Source: Treponema sp. | Lineage (GTDB): Bacteria > Spirochaetota > Spirochaetia > Treponematales > Breznakiellaceae | Assembly: GCA_031264475.1 (NCBI GenBank) | Contig: JAISEA010000113.1 | Coordinates: forward strand, 1-6,013 | Length of the DNA: 6,013 nt | Reading direction: 5' to 3' | Shown: positions 1-5,260 of the stretch, piece after piece | Layout: each line of letters starts with the position of its first letter | How positions within the stretch are numbered: position 1 is the first letter of the stretch | Program-made: the position numbers and the translations under genes | Notes under the pieces: model-generated | Told to the model about the DNA's origin: nothing | Database searches by the model: none | Seen by the model: the letters and a program-made list of their open reading frames with translations, nothing else

Positions 1-144
1 GGGCAGTTTTCCGACAAGTCCGTGTCTGACCCTTTTGAAGTGAAAAAAGATATTGTCGCTATAACGGCCTCGACTATTACGAGCCGCGGCGTCGCCAACG
101 TGGTCAGGGCTTCGGCAGACGCGGCAATGGCGTATTTGAAATAA
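1..144 (+). CDS. rnfG: RnfG, electron transport complex subunit G (3' end only)
   Basis: Only the last 47 codons are present; the frame is open from base 1 to the TAA at 142-144. RnfG is the membrane-anchored, periplasm-facing subunit of the Rnf complex, which carries an FMN attached covalently to a threonine near the C-terminus and passes electrons between ferredoxin and NAD+ coupled to ion transport. The visible end contains ITASTITSRGVANVV, which matches the position of the family flavinylation motif, usually written S/T-G-A-T followed by [ST]S and a helix. The acceptor threonine is kept, but the preceding residues read T-A-S instead of the usual S/T-G-A. The assignment rests on this motif together with rnfE directly downstream on the same strand. 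The rest of the gene lies to the left of the window. Confidence 0.8.
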   Translation, partial: GQFSDKSVSDPFEVKKDIVAITASTITSRGVANVVRASADAAMAYLK

Positions 145-150
145 GGAGGA
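145..150 (+). promoter_or_regulatory. Strong Shine-Dalgarno sequence stranded upstream of rnfE
   Basis: GGAGGA follows the rnfG stop codon immediately. It is the only good Shine-Dalgarno sequence before rnfE, yet it lies 73 bases from the ATG that best fits the family start (224). A hairpin-forming element at about 158-213 fills most of the gap. If the hairpin folds in the mRNA, the linear distance falls to about 17 bases (151-157 plus 214-223). The site could alternatively serve the in-frame TTG at 164 or ATG at 170. Confidence 0.6.
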
Positions 151-157
151 ACGGGTT

Positions 158-213
158 GGGGAGTTGAGAATGTGGGATTTAACTTTCAAACCTCGATTCT
201 CAACTTCATCCCC
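158..213. repeat. Palindromic intergenic element between rnfG and rnfE
   Basis: The bases AGTTGAGAAT (162-171) pair perfectly with ATTCTCAACT (196-205). The stem can be extended outwards by the GGGG at 158-161 against CCCC at 210-213, with a four-base bulge, and inwards by GGG (174-176) against CCT (191-193). The loop is A/T rich. The element shares TGGGGAGTT with the minus-strand reading of the hairpin at 5212-5247, and both are built from GAGAAT and GGGGAG words. That suggests a dispersed family of small palindromic intergenic repeats. There is no T-run after the stem, so a terminator is unlikely. Confidence 0.6.
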
Positions 214-223
214 CCTAAACAAT

Positions 224-853
224 ATGAAACAATTTATGAGAATATTCACAAACGGCTTGGTAAACGAAAACCCGCTTTTGACTTTGATGATTGGGCTCTG
301 TTCGTCCCTTGCGGTTACGACGGCGATACAGAACGGTATCGGTATGGGGCTGTCTATGACCTTTGTCTTGCTCATGTCGGAAGTGGTTATCAGCCTTTTT
401 CGCAAACTCATACCTGACTCGGTGCGTATCCCTGTCTTTATTATCGTAATAGCGGCGTTCACCACCATCATAGACTATGTATTGAAAGCGTGGTTTCCGG
501 ATTTATCCGAAGCGATGGGCGTGTTTATCCCGCTTATCGTGGTGAACTGTATCATCATGGGGCGGGTGGAAGGTTTCGCGTCCAAACAGTCGCTTTCCGC
601 GGTGATACCAGATGCTTTGGGCATGGGGCTTGGTTACACGTGGGTGCTTGCGGGCATTTCGGTTGTCAGGGAGCTTTTGGGAAGCGGCGCTATTTTGGGT
701 TTCCAAGTCTTGCCAGATTCCATACAACCCATTTTGTTTTTCACCCTGCCACCGGGCGGCTTCTTCGTGTTCGCCCTGTTTATCAGCCTCAATATATTTC
801 TGAAACGCCGCATGAATACGAAAGCGACCGAACCGACAAGCCATTGTTGCTAA
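224..853 (+). CDS. rnfE: RnfE, electron transport complex subunit E
   Basis: This is an integral membrane subunit of the Rnf complex, which couples electron flow between ferredoxin and NAD+ to ion movement across the inner membrane. From the ATG at 224 the protein has 209 residues, near the usual RnfE/RsxE size, with about six hydrophobic segments. Family signatures are clear: NENPLLTLMIGLCSSLAVTT near the N-terminus (residues 14-33), IPLIVVNCIIMGR (102-114), a VREL segment (148-151) and LPPGGF (175-180). Cys26 and Cys109 match the paired cysteines that in RnfA/RnfE and NqrD/NqrE bind an iron-sulfur cluster within the membrane. The frame is open back to a TTG at 164 and an ATG at 170, but the added 18-20 residues come from the palindromic element and look unlike an RnfE N-terminus, so I chose 224. 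No Shine-Dalgarno sequence lies directly before 224. rnfG precedes it; rnfA does not follow. Confidence 0.92.
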   Translation: MKQFMRIFTNGLVNENPLLTLMIGLCSSLAVTTAIQNGIGMGLSMTFVLLMSEVVISLFRKLIPDSVRIPVFIIVIAAFTTIIDYVLKAWFPDLSEAMGVFIPLIVVNCIIMGRVEGFASKQSLSAVIPDALGMGLGYTWVLAGISVVRELLGSGAILGFQVLPDSIQPILFFTLPPGGFFVFALFISLNIFLKRRMNTKATEPTSHCC

Positions 854-857
854 ATCT

Positions 858-895
858 GGAGGCGATCTACCAAGTGTACCGTGTGGATCGCTTCC
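858..895. terminator. Hairpin between convergent rnfE and TPR gene, possible terminator
   Basis: Bases 858-870 pair with 883-895 in 13 consecutive pairs, two of them G-T, leaving a 12-base loop. The hairpin starts 5 bases after the rnfE stop, and its right end just touches the stop codon of the convergent TPR gene. It suits a shared end for both transcripts. The + strand sequence after it (TATAGAGCG) has no T-run, and neither does the - strand side, so a standard intrinsic terminator is not proven. The left arm contains GGAGG (858-862), which could be the remnant of a ribosome binding site for a lost downstream rnf gene. Confidence 0.45.
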
Positions 896-1977
896 TATAG
901 AGCGCCCCAAATCCCGATTAGTTCATCCTTCCATTTTAATTTATTGGTTAAATATCCTATATCATTCATTTTATAATTTAGTTTTATCGCCGCTTCTTTA
1001 TAAGCCCTTGATTGAGCAATGTTTTTATTTTTCATATTTATAATAGCCAAACCCGCCATGCTCTCCGCCTTTAAGCTTTGATTATCGAGATTTAACGCTA
1101 TGCCTTTCTTAAAATATTCTTCTGAGAGGCTATACGTCCCCTTCTCAAAATATAAAAAACCAAGATTATTATAGGGTTCGGCAAACCTATGATTCAACAT
1201 TATTGCCCTCTTAAAGGAATTTTCCGCCTTCTCATAGGCAGATAAATGGTAATAGACGATACCCAAATTATTGTAAAGATCAGGATTATTTTCGTCTATT
1301 TTCTCCGCCTCTTTTAAATAATTCAGCGCCGTCTCAAAATTGTTTCCTTCATCGTATACATAAGCCAAAGAAATATAGGCGAATTGATATTTTTCGTCCT
1401 CATCAATAGCTTTTTTGAAATAATAAATTGCGTTATGATAATCTCCGAAATAATAATAAAACCACCCTACCGAATTATACATTGTTGGTTTTTCGGTAAA
1501 TGGAATTACCGGGTGAATTAACTCATGATTTTTTTTGGAAACCCAACTTTCATACGCCACATTATAGTTCTTTTTGGCAATTTCGTAATCGGTGTTTGAA
1601 ATAAATGACAGATGGAAATATTTCATCGCGTTGATATAATCATTTTCCTGAAAATAAGCAACGCCAATATTATTTAATACTTCATAATTATTTTCATGTT
1701 CCGCTAAAGTAATATTAAAATAATCTATTGCTATTCTGTTCATATTTAATTTCAAATAACATAGCCCATACAGATATGCCAATTCAGTTTGATAATTGGC
1801 ATAGTGTCTATTTAACAACCTGATTGTTTGCTCATAATCTCCTAGAATATAATAATTTGTCAAAATATACTCTATATTGGCTTCATAAGATAAATCTTGA
1901 GTGAAAATTAAATACCCGTTATTTATGAAGTGGATAGCCAATAATGTTGTTAAAATGAAATATTTTACTTTTGTCAT
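895..1977 (-). CDS. TPR-repeat protein with N-terminal signal or anchor
   Basis: The 360-residue protein is almost entirely tetratricopeptide repeats, helix pairs that bind other proteins or peptides. Residues 5-26 form a hydrophobic stretch after MTKVK, so the protein is probably exported or membrane anchored; there is no lipobox cysteine. About eight repeat units can be read: roughly 32-64, 65-98, 99-132, 165-197, 198-231, 233-266, 267-300 and a weaker one at 305-337. The clearest carry the LYNNLGIVYY and PYNNLGFLYF type helix A with A-x-x-x-F/Y-x-x-A/G in helix B. Residues 133-164 break the pattern. No enzyme domain is seen and the specific role is unknown. The start is well supported by AGGAGG 7 bases upstream of the ATG. 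The gene is visibly more A/T rich, and its protein richer in N, Y, I and K, than the flanking rnf and pheT genes, which suggests acquisition or accessory status. It is convergent with rnfE. Confidence 0.9.
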   Translation of the reverse strand: MTKVKYFILTTLLAIHFINNGYLIFTQDLSYEANIEYILTNYYILGDYEQTIRLLNRHYANYQTELAYLYGLCYLKLNMNRIAIDYFNITLAEHENNYEVLNNIGVAYFQENDYINAMKYFHLSFISNTDYEIAKKNYNVAYESWVSKKNHELIHPVIPFTEKPTMYNSVGWFYYYFGDYHNAIYYFKKAIDEDEKYQFAYISLAYVYDEGNNFETALNYLKEAEKIDENNPDLYNNLGIVYYHLSAYEKAENSFKRAIMLNHRFAEPYNNLGFLYFEKGTYSLSEEYFKKGIALNLDNQSLKAESMAGLAIINMKNKNIAQSRAYKEAAIKLNYKMNDIGYLTNKLKWKDELIGIWGAL

Positions 1978-1984
1978 TGTGTAT

Positions 1985-1990
1985 CCTCCT
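1985..1990 (-). promoter_or_regulatory. Ribosome binding site of the TPR gene
   Basis: Read on the minus strand, AGGAGG ends 7 bases before the ATG at 1977-1975. This is a near-ideal Shine-Dalgarno match and spacing, and it fixes the start codon. Confidence 0.85.
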
Positions 1991-2008
1991 ATTTATTTTT
2001 ATATTTTC

Positions 2009-2037
2009 ATTATCGTATACTAGGTTGATTTGTTTAA
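2009..2037 (-). promoter_or_regulatory. Weak candidate promoter for the TPR gene
   Basis: On the minus strand, TTAAAC (2037-2032) is followed after 17 bases by GATAAT (2014-2009). The -10 matches the sigma-70 consensus in five of six positions and the -35 in only three. The surrounding region is very A/T rich, so chance matches are likely; other placements are possible. Confidence 0.3.
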
Positions 2038-2129
2038 GTATCTTTTTGTTAAATTATTTTTCTTAATAGTTTACAAAAGACTTTAGAATGGTATTTCGTA
2101 TAACATGAAAGTAAACGCCAACGCCCTGT

Positions 2130-2477
2130 TCCTCTGTAGAGAAGATTTTTTCCTTATGAGAGAAGGTTCATTCCTTCGGAGGAAAATCTTTGCCCTTCGG
2201 AGGAAAATCTTTGCCCTTCGGAGAGCAGTTTTTTCCCTTATGAGAGATAATTTTGCCGACATGTCGGGAGACTTTGCCGACACGTCGGAGACTTTTGCCG
2301 ACATGTCGGGAGACTTTGCCGACATGTCGGAGACTTTTGCCGACATGTCGGGAGACTTTGCCGACATGTCGGAGACTTTTGCCGACATGTCGGGAGACTT
2401 TGCCGACACGTCGGAGACTTTTGCCGACATGTCGGGAGACTTTGCCGACATGTCGGGAGACTTTGCCGACACGTCGG
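2130..2477. repeat. Tandem array, 21-bp period, each unit with a palindromic core
   Basis: Sixteen complete 21-bp units can be laid end to end from 2130 to 2465 with no gap, followed by a last core at 2466-2477. The first six units (2130-2255) have cores CTCTGTAGAG, CTTATGAG, CCTTCGGAGG (twice), CCTTCGGAG and CTTATGAG. From 2256 onward there are eleven CCGAC cores: eight are the perfect 12-bp palindrome CCGACATGTCGG and three (2277, 2403, 2466) read CCGACACGTCGG. The spacers alternate between GAGACTTTG after an extra G and AGACTTTTG. These two types differ by a gained G and a lost T, so the period stays exactly 21; only units 9 and 10 of this group repeat the same type. A period of 21 bp is two helical turns of DNA, so the cores lie on one face. 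On the + strand the frame reads as heptapeptides such as FADMSGD and FADMSET. Function is unknown. Confidence 0.9.
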
Positions 2478-2488
2478 CAAAGTCTTTT
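2458..2488 (+). terminator. Terminal hairpin of the array followed by T residues
   Basis: GACTTTGCCGAC (2459-2470) is exactly complementary to GTCGGCAAAGTC (2473-2484), and A2458 with T2485 extends the stem to 13 pairs around a two-base center. TTTT follows at 2485-2488. The form resembles an intrinsic terminator for + strand transcription, although a two-base loop forces the closing pair to open. It arises because the spacer after the last core is inverted relative to the other units. No + strand gene is evident upstream, so what it would terminate is unclear. Confidence 0.4.
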
Positions 2489-2640
2489 CTCTGAATGGTA
2501 TCTCATGTTAAGCGCAAGAAATGCGGGAAGGCTATGAAGGCGGTAACGAGGGAAAAGAGCGTTACAGGGGCGGGAGTCCCCGTAGATTGTATATTCAGGA
2601 TTGGCTAATTTTTCGTGGAATGAATAATGAAGAGGAAATT

Positions 2641-2661
2641 GGCGGGATTACTGCCCGCGCC
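2641..2661 (-). terminator. Possible pheT terminator
   Basis: About 40 bases past the pheT stop on the minus strand, GGC and GGG (with a two-base bulge) pair with CCC and GCC around the 7-base loop CAGTAAT. The stem is short but GC rich. The sequence after it on the minus strand reads AATTTCC, a poor T-run, so this is a weak call. Confidence 0.3.
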
Positions 2662-2700
2662 GCTCGCCAAAAGTCGCAACCAGCGCGGCAGTCGTCGGCG

Positions 2701-4431
2701 TTAGTCGCCTATCAGCGCGTCCAAGTCTAGTTCCACCGCGACGCACGGCACCGTAACGCCCCAGTTCTCAAGCACTTGAGGATGAATTTCACCGAAAGCG
2801 CCGATCTTCGCGCCTTTAAACAACACATTTGCGGACCGACCCGCGATGAAATGAGGAATGTTAGAAGGCTCAACCGTGTATTCACGGGAAAGATAGTAGA
2901 AAAGCGTCTGAATCTGCGCGGAAACCATGTTGAAGTTAGCGTCCTTGTCCGCGGTGAGGAAGCCGAGGGATTGGCGTGTGCTTATGCCGTAGTTCTCCGC
3001 GGGGTTTTGGAAAGCGACCTTACCTATTTCAAAAATACGATGCGGGAAAACCGCGTTGCCAGAGGTGGATTCGCTTATCAAAAGAGAAGCTAAAATCGAA
3101 TCGCGCACATATTCATAGTTTTCAGTCATTGGATTGGCGATCTTGATGATTTTCGCGCCGTCTCCTAACATTCTGTCAACAAAGTCTCTTTTGGATCCGA
3201 GGTAATTAAACACCATCTCTTGATAGCCCATACCTACAAGGATTTCTTTCACTTTGCGGCTGAAGATCGTTATGGGCGACAGCCGTCCGATGGTAAACTC
3301 GCTCGGACGGTCAGGCGCAAAAGTTGGCAACCCCCTGCCAATCATCACGTCTTCGACAACATCGGCGGCGTGGAGAAAGTCGTTGCGATATTCCGGCGGG
3401 AACGCGAGGATACCCTGTCCGGCAGTAGTTTCGCCCTGCTCGACGCCGATTACCCTTTCGGCGTCGACGCCCATCTTGGCAAGCGCGGCAATACATTGGT
3501 CCACGCTTAACTCTTCGCCTAAAAACTTCTCCACTCGCGCCAATGAACAGAATACCGGTCTCTGGAAGTAGAAAGGCGTGGTGATTTCTTTGCCATAGGG
3601 CGTGTCGTATTCATACTCCACCTTCACCGGCTTGATGGTGTAGCCTTGGTCTGCGAGGTCGCAAGCCATGATGGACGCGGATAAGGTAACGCACTCGAAG
3701 TCCGTGCCGGTCAATTCAATGAATAAATCCGTATCCCCGACCTGCACCGCGCCCAAGTCCGCCGAGTTGATGATGGGCGGATAAGAAAGAATGGCGCCCT
3801 TTGAGTCGACGAGCAGGGGGTGAAGGGGTTCATGTTCCTGTATAAAACCATACTCCTTGCCCTTAGGGTGCTGTTTCAAGATTTCGCGCAAGGTAAGAGG
3901 AACATCCCACTGGAGCGGGGTAAAGGAGACCGAGTCAGGATCGACGCCTTTATAGATGATAGGCCACTGAATTATGGCGATGCGGTAAAGCCCCATTGAC
4001 ACGGTGCGCCGTTTCCTGCCGAAGTTCCACGCTAGTTTTTCCTGCGTCTGAATCATGTCGCGCAAGGATGCGTCGGTAACGGCTTTGCCGCTGGCGATGA
4101 AACCAGCCAGAAAGGGGCGTACTTTTCGCACGGACTCTTGGACTTCCACGGTGCGTGTCGCCTTTTGTGAAAAGAAGGGGTATTCATTCTGTTTACCACC
4201 ATAGTACACGCGGAGCTGGCGGGCGCATCCGGCTGTTCCCCATAAATCTGGGCGATTCGTATCGTTCAGTTCGATTTTCAAGACCCGCTCACTCGCGGGA
4301 ACCCCTTCGGCGTCTATTGCGTCCAATTCCGCCTTAGCACAGGCGAGCGCGGCTTCAAGACCTTCTTTCGCGTCCCATGTGCGTCCCACGAGAGAATAAA
4401 ACAGTTCTTCATTTACTTCAATCTTTGGCAT
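2701..4431 (-). CDS. pheT: Phenylalanine--tRNA ligase beta subunit, archaeal/eukaryotic type
   Basis: This is the beta chain of the cytoplasmic alpha2-beta2 enzyme that charges tRNA-Phe with phenylalanine using ATP; beta carries the editing and tRNA-binding modules. At 576 residues it is far shorter than the bacterial form (about 800) and lacks the N-terminal EMAP-like tRNA-binding domain, matching the archaeal-type chain. Visible parts are an N-terminal segment with LNDTNRPDLWGTAGCARQLR (55-74), a B3/4 editing-type domain at roughly 100-265, a B5 domain at roughly 290-365 ending in YRNDFLHAADVVEDVMIGRG (348-367), and a catalytic-like core from about 380 to the end. The core contains NPMTENYEYVRDSILASLL (433-451) and PHRIFEIGKV (463-472). 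Start: ATG with AAAGGAA upstream at suitable spacing and a promoter just before it. The partner pheS is not in the window. The type is known from spirochaetes, which supports the taxonomic guess. Confidence 0.95.
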   Translation of the reverse strand: MPKIEVNEELFYSLVGRTWDAKEGLEAALACAKAELDAIDAEGVPASERVLKIELNDTNRPDLWGTAGCARQLRVYYGGKQNEYPFFSQKATRTVEVQESVRKVRPFLAGFIASGKAVTDASLRDMIQTQEKLAWNFGRKRRTVSMGLYRIAIIQWPIIYKGVDPDSVSFTPLQWDVPLTLREILKQHPKGKEYGFIQEHEPLHPLLVDSKGAILSYPPIINSADLGAVQVGDTDLFIELTGTDFECVTLSASIMACDLADQGYTIKPVKVEYEYDTPYGKEITTPFYFQRPVFCSLARVEKFLGEELSVDQCIAALAKMGVDAERVIGVEQGETTAGQGILAFPPEYRNDFLHAADVVEDVMIGRGLPTFAPDRPSEFTIGRLSPITIFSRKVKEILVGMGYQEMVFNYLGSKRDFVDRMLGDGAKIIKIANPMTENYEYVRDSILASLLISESTSGNAVFPHRIFEIGKVAFQNPAENYGISTRQSLGFLTADKDANFNMVSAQIQTLFYYLSREYTVEPSNIPHFIAGRSANVLFKGAKIGAFGEIHPQVLENWGVTVPCVAVELDLDALIGD

Positions 4432-4436
4432 ATTTG

Positions 4437-4443
4437 TTCCTTT
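4437..4443 (-). promoter_or_regulatory. Ribosome binding site of pheT
   Basis: On the minus strand AAAGGAA precedes the pheT ATG (4431-4429) by 5 bases. It is a moderate Shine-Dalgarno match at good spacing and supports the chosen start. Confidence 0.65.
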
Positions 4444-4452
4444 ATTTTATAG

Positions 4453-4481
4453 AGTATAATAAATCTCGACAAAAAGGTGAA
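4453..4481 (-). promoter_or_regulatory. Candidate sigma-70 promoter of pheT
   Basis: On the minus strand TTCACC (4481-4476) and TATACT (4458-4453) are separated by exactly 17 bases. The -10 matches the consensus at five of six positions and the -35 at four. Transcription would begin near 4446, giving a leader of about 15 bases that still includes the ribosome binding site. A shifted alternative -10, TATAAA, lies a few bases downstream. It would let pheT be expressed independently of the YggT-family gene and groL upstream. Confidence 0.5.
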
Positions 4482-4603
4482 GGGGGCGAAGCGGAGGTTC
4501 ATGTGGTGTCAGACATCTTTGACGGTGTGGTGCTATTAGACGACTTCTTAATGGATTGTGGTGGACAGACTTTGCAGAGCCTATCCATTCATTTGAGATG
4601 AGC

Positions 4604-5191
4604 TTATAACGGTAGACGAGCGAGGATAGAGGACGCGAAACGAATGACGATACCGCCGAGAAGCCAAACGCCTCCAAACGCCGCAAGAGCGGCGATGATT
4701 TGCATCTTGAAATCCGCGTTCCGCGTGGGAAAGAAGATTCGGCTTGTTTTATAGATGACGGGACTGCTTATGGCGTCAATGACCCGCCAGAAAGGACTGA
4801 AAGTATTTCGATTGGTGAGAAAAGCAAAAAGACGAAGCGCTAGAATGACAACGATAAAGCCAAGAATAAAGGCGGCCGCTGACCAAAACGCTCCTAGCAA
4901 CAGGGCGAGAATGACGCCGACGCTTATAAAACCAAAGCTGGCTAATCGCATAAATACGCTGTTAAGTACCGACAAGACAGCCATTGCCGCGATAGGCGAA
5001 AGGTCAAGGAACCCGCCGACTTGCAATCCTAGCTTGCGGAACCATCTTAGGTACGGATCCGTTATGGCGCAGAGTATTGCTTCGGCTTTGCCAAGATTAA
5101 GTCCGCTGAACCATGTCAACAGAATTCTTACAAAGATGAGAAGCAGATAGATATTTGTTAATGATGATAAAAAAGTGAATATTAAACGCAT
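4604..5191 (-). CDS. YggT-family integral membrane protein
   Basis: The 195-residue protein is strongly hydrophobic and contains two copies of the YGGT module, as in the E. coli protein YggT of similar length. Copy one spans about 10-80 (LLLIFVRILLTWF, then the conserved DPYLRWFRK and the hydrophobic DLSPIAAMAVL). Copy two spans about 110-185 (ILALRLFAFLTN, then ISSPVIYKTSRIFFP and a final membrane segment). Each copy has two membrane helices flanking a polar loop with a conserved D/S-P-hydrophobic motif, and about five or six helices are expected in total. The family sits in the inner membrane; roles in osmotic or ion stress and in cell division or cell-shape systems have been proposed, but no biochemical activity is established. 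The ribosome binding site is weak (AGAGAA just before the ATG). It lies between groL and pheT on the same strand. Confidence 0.88.
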   Translation of the reverse strand: MRLIFTFLSSLTNIYLLLIFVRILLTWFSGLNLGKAEAILCAITDPYLRWFRKLGLQVGGFLDLSPIAAMAVLSVLNSVFMRLASFGFISVGVILALLLGAFWSAAAFILGFIVVILALRLFAFLTNRNTFSPFWRVIDAISSPVIYKTSRIFFPTRNADFKMQIIAALAAFGGVWLLGGIVIRFASSILARLPL

Positions 5192-5211
5192 TTCTCTTTT
5201 GGTTGAATCGA

Positions 5212-5247
5212 GAATGGGGAGTAGGTTTTTATCCTAACTCCCCATTC
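5212..5247. repeat. Palindromic intergenic element between groL and the YggT-family gene
   Basis: GAATGGGGAG (5212-5221) is the exact complement of CTCCCCATTC (5238-5247). TAGG (5222-5225) pairs with CCTA (5233-5236), leaving one bulged A and a 7-base T-rich loop. The stem lies 13 bases past the groL stop on the minus strand. The bases after it on that strand (CTCGATTC) do not form a T-run, so it is not a standard terminator, though it could protect or end groL mRNA. Its words GAGAATGGGGAG and GGGGAGTT resemble the element at 158-213, pointing to a shared repeat family. Confidence 0.65.
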
Positions 5248-5260
5248 CTAATTCTCTAAA

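Larger units (their letters stand above)
1978..2700. other. 723-bp gap without a convincing protein gene
   Basis: The gap lies between the starts/ends of two minus-strand genes: the TPR gene start at 1977 and the pheT stop at 2701. From the left it holds the TPR gene's ribosome binding site and candidate promoter (1985-2037), an A/T-rich stretch to about 2100, the 21-bp tandem array (2130-2477) with its terminal hairpin, and about 190 bases (2511-2700) with a possible pheT terminator at 2641-2661. Long open frames exist on both strands through the array, but they result from a stop-free repeat whose period is a multiple of three. None has a Shine-Dalgarno sequence, so none is called as a gene. 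Confidence 0.7.

Noticed and set aside
172..417. 81-residue + strand open frame at the start of rnfE
   Set aside because: It is an out-of-frame shadow; the rnfE frame carries the conserved membrane protein motifs.
503..910. Minus-strand open frame opposite rnfE
   Set aside because: It is antisense to the conserved part of rnfE and has no domain of its own.
2070..2104. + strand promoter ahead of the array (TTTACA with TATAAC)
   Set aside because: The two boxes are 23 bases apart, too far for a sigma-70 promoter; the closer TATTTC at 16 bases matches the -10 poorly.
2255..2477. CRISPR array
   Set aside because: The units are contiguous 21-bp repeats with no unique spacers; the spacing sequence repeats with the core, and no cas gene is near.
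2083..2506. Minus-strand open frames through the array (MSAKSPD- and RHVGKVS-type repeats)
   Set aside because: They follow from a stop-free repeat of 21 bp; several frames are open at once, none has a ribosome binding site, and some begin inside repeat units.
2521..2730. 69-residue + strand open frame
   Set aside because: It starts without a convincing ribosome binding site, runs antisense into the pheT 3' end and shows no family resemblance.
4447..4686. 79-residue minus-strand open frame between the YggT-family gene and pheT
   Set aside because: It overlaps the end of the YggT-family gene in another frame, has no recognisable domain and covers the pheT promoter; its composition looks like noncoding sequence.
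5212..5247. Intrinsic terminator of groL
   Set aside because: The hairpin is strong, but no T-run follows on the minus strand, so it is reported as a palindromic element.
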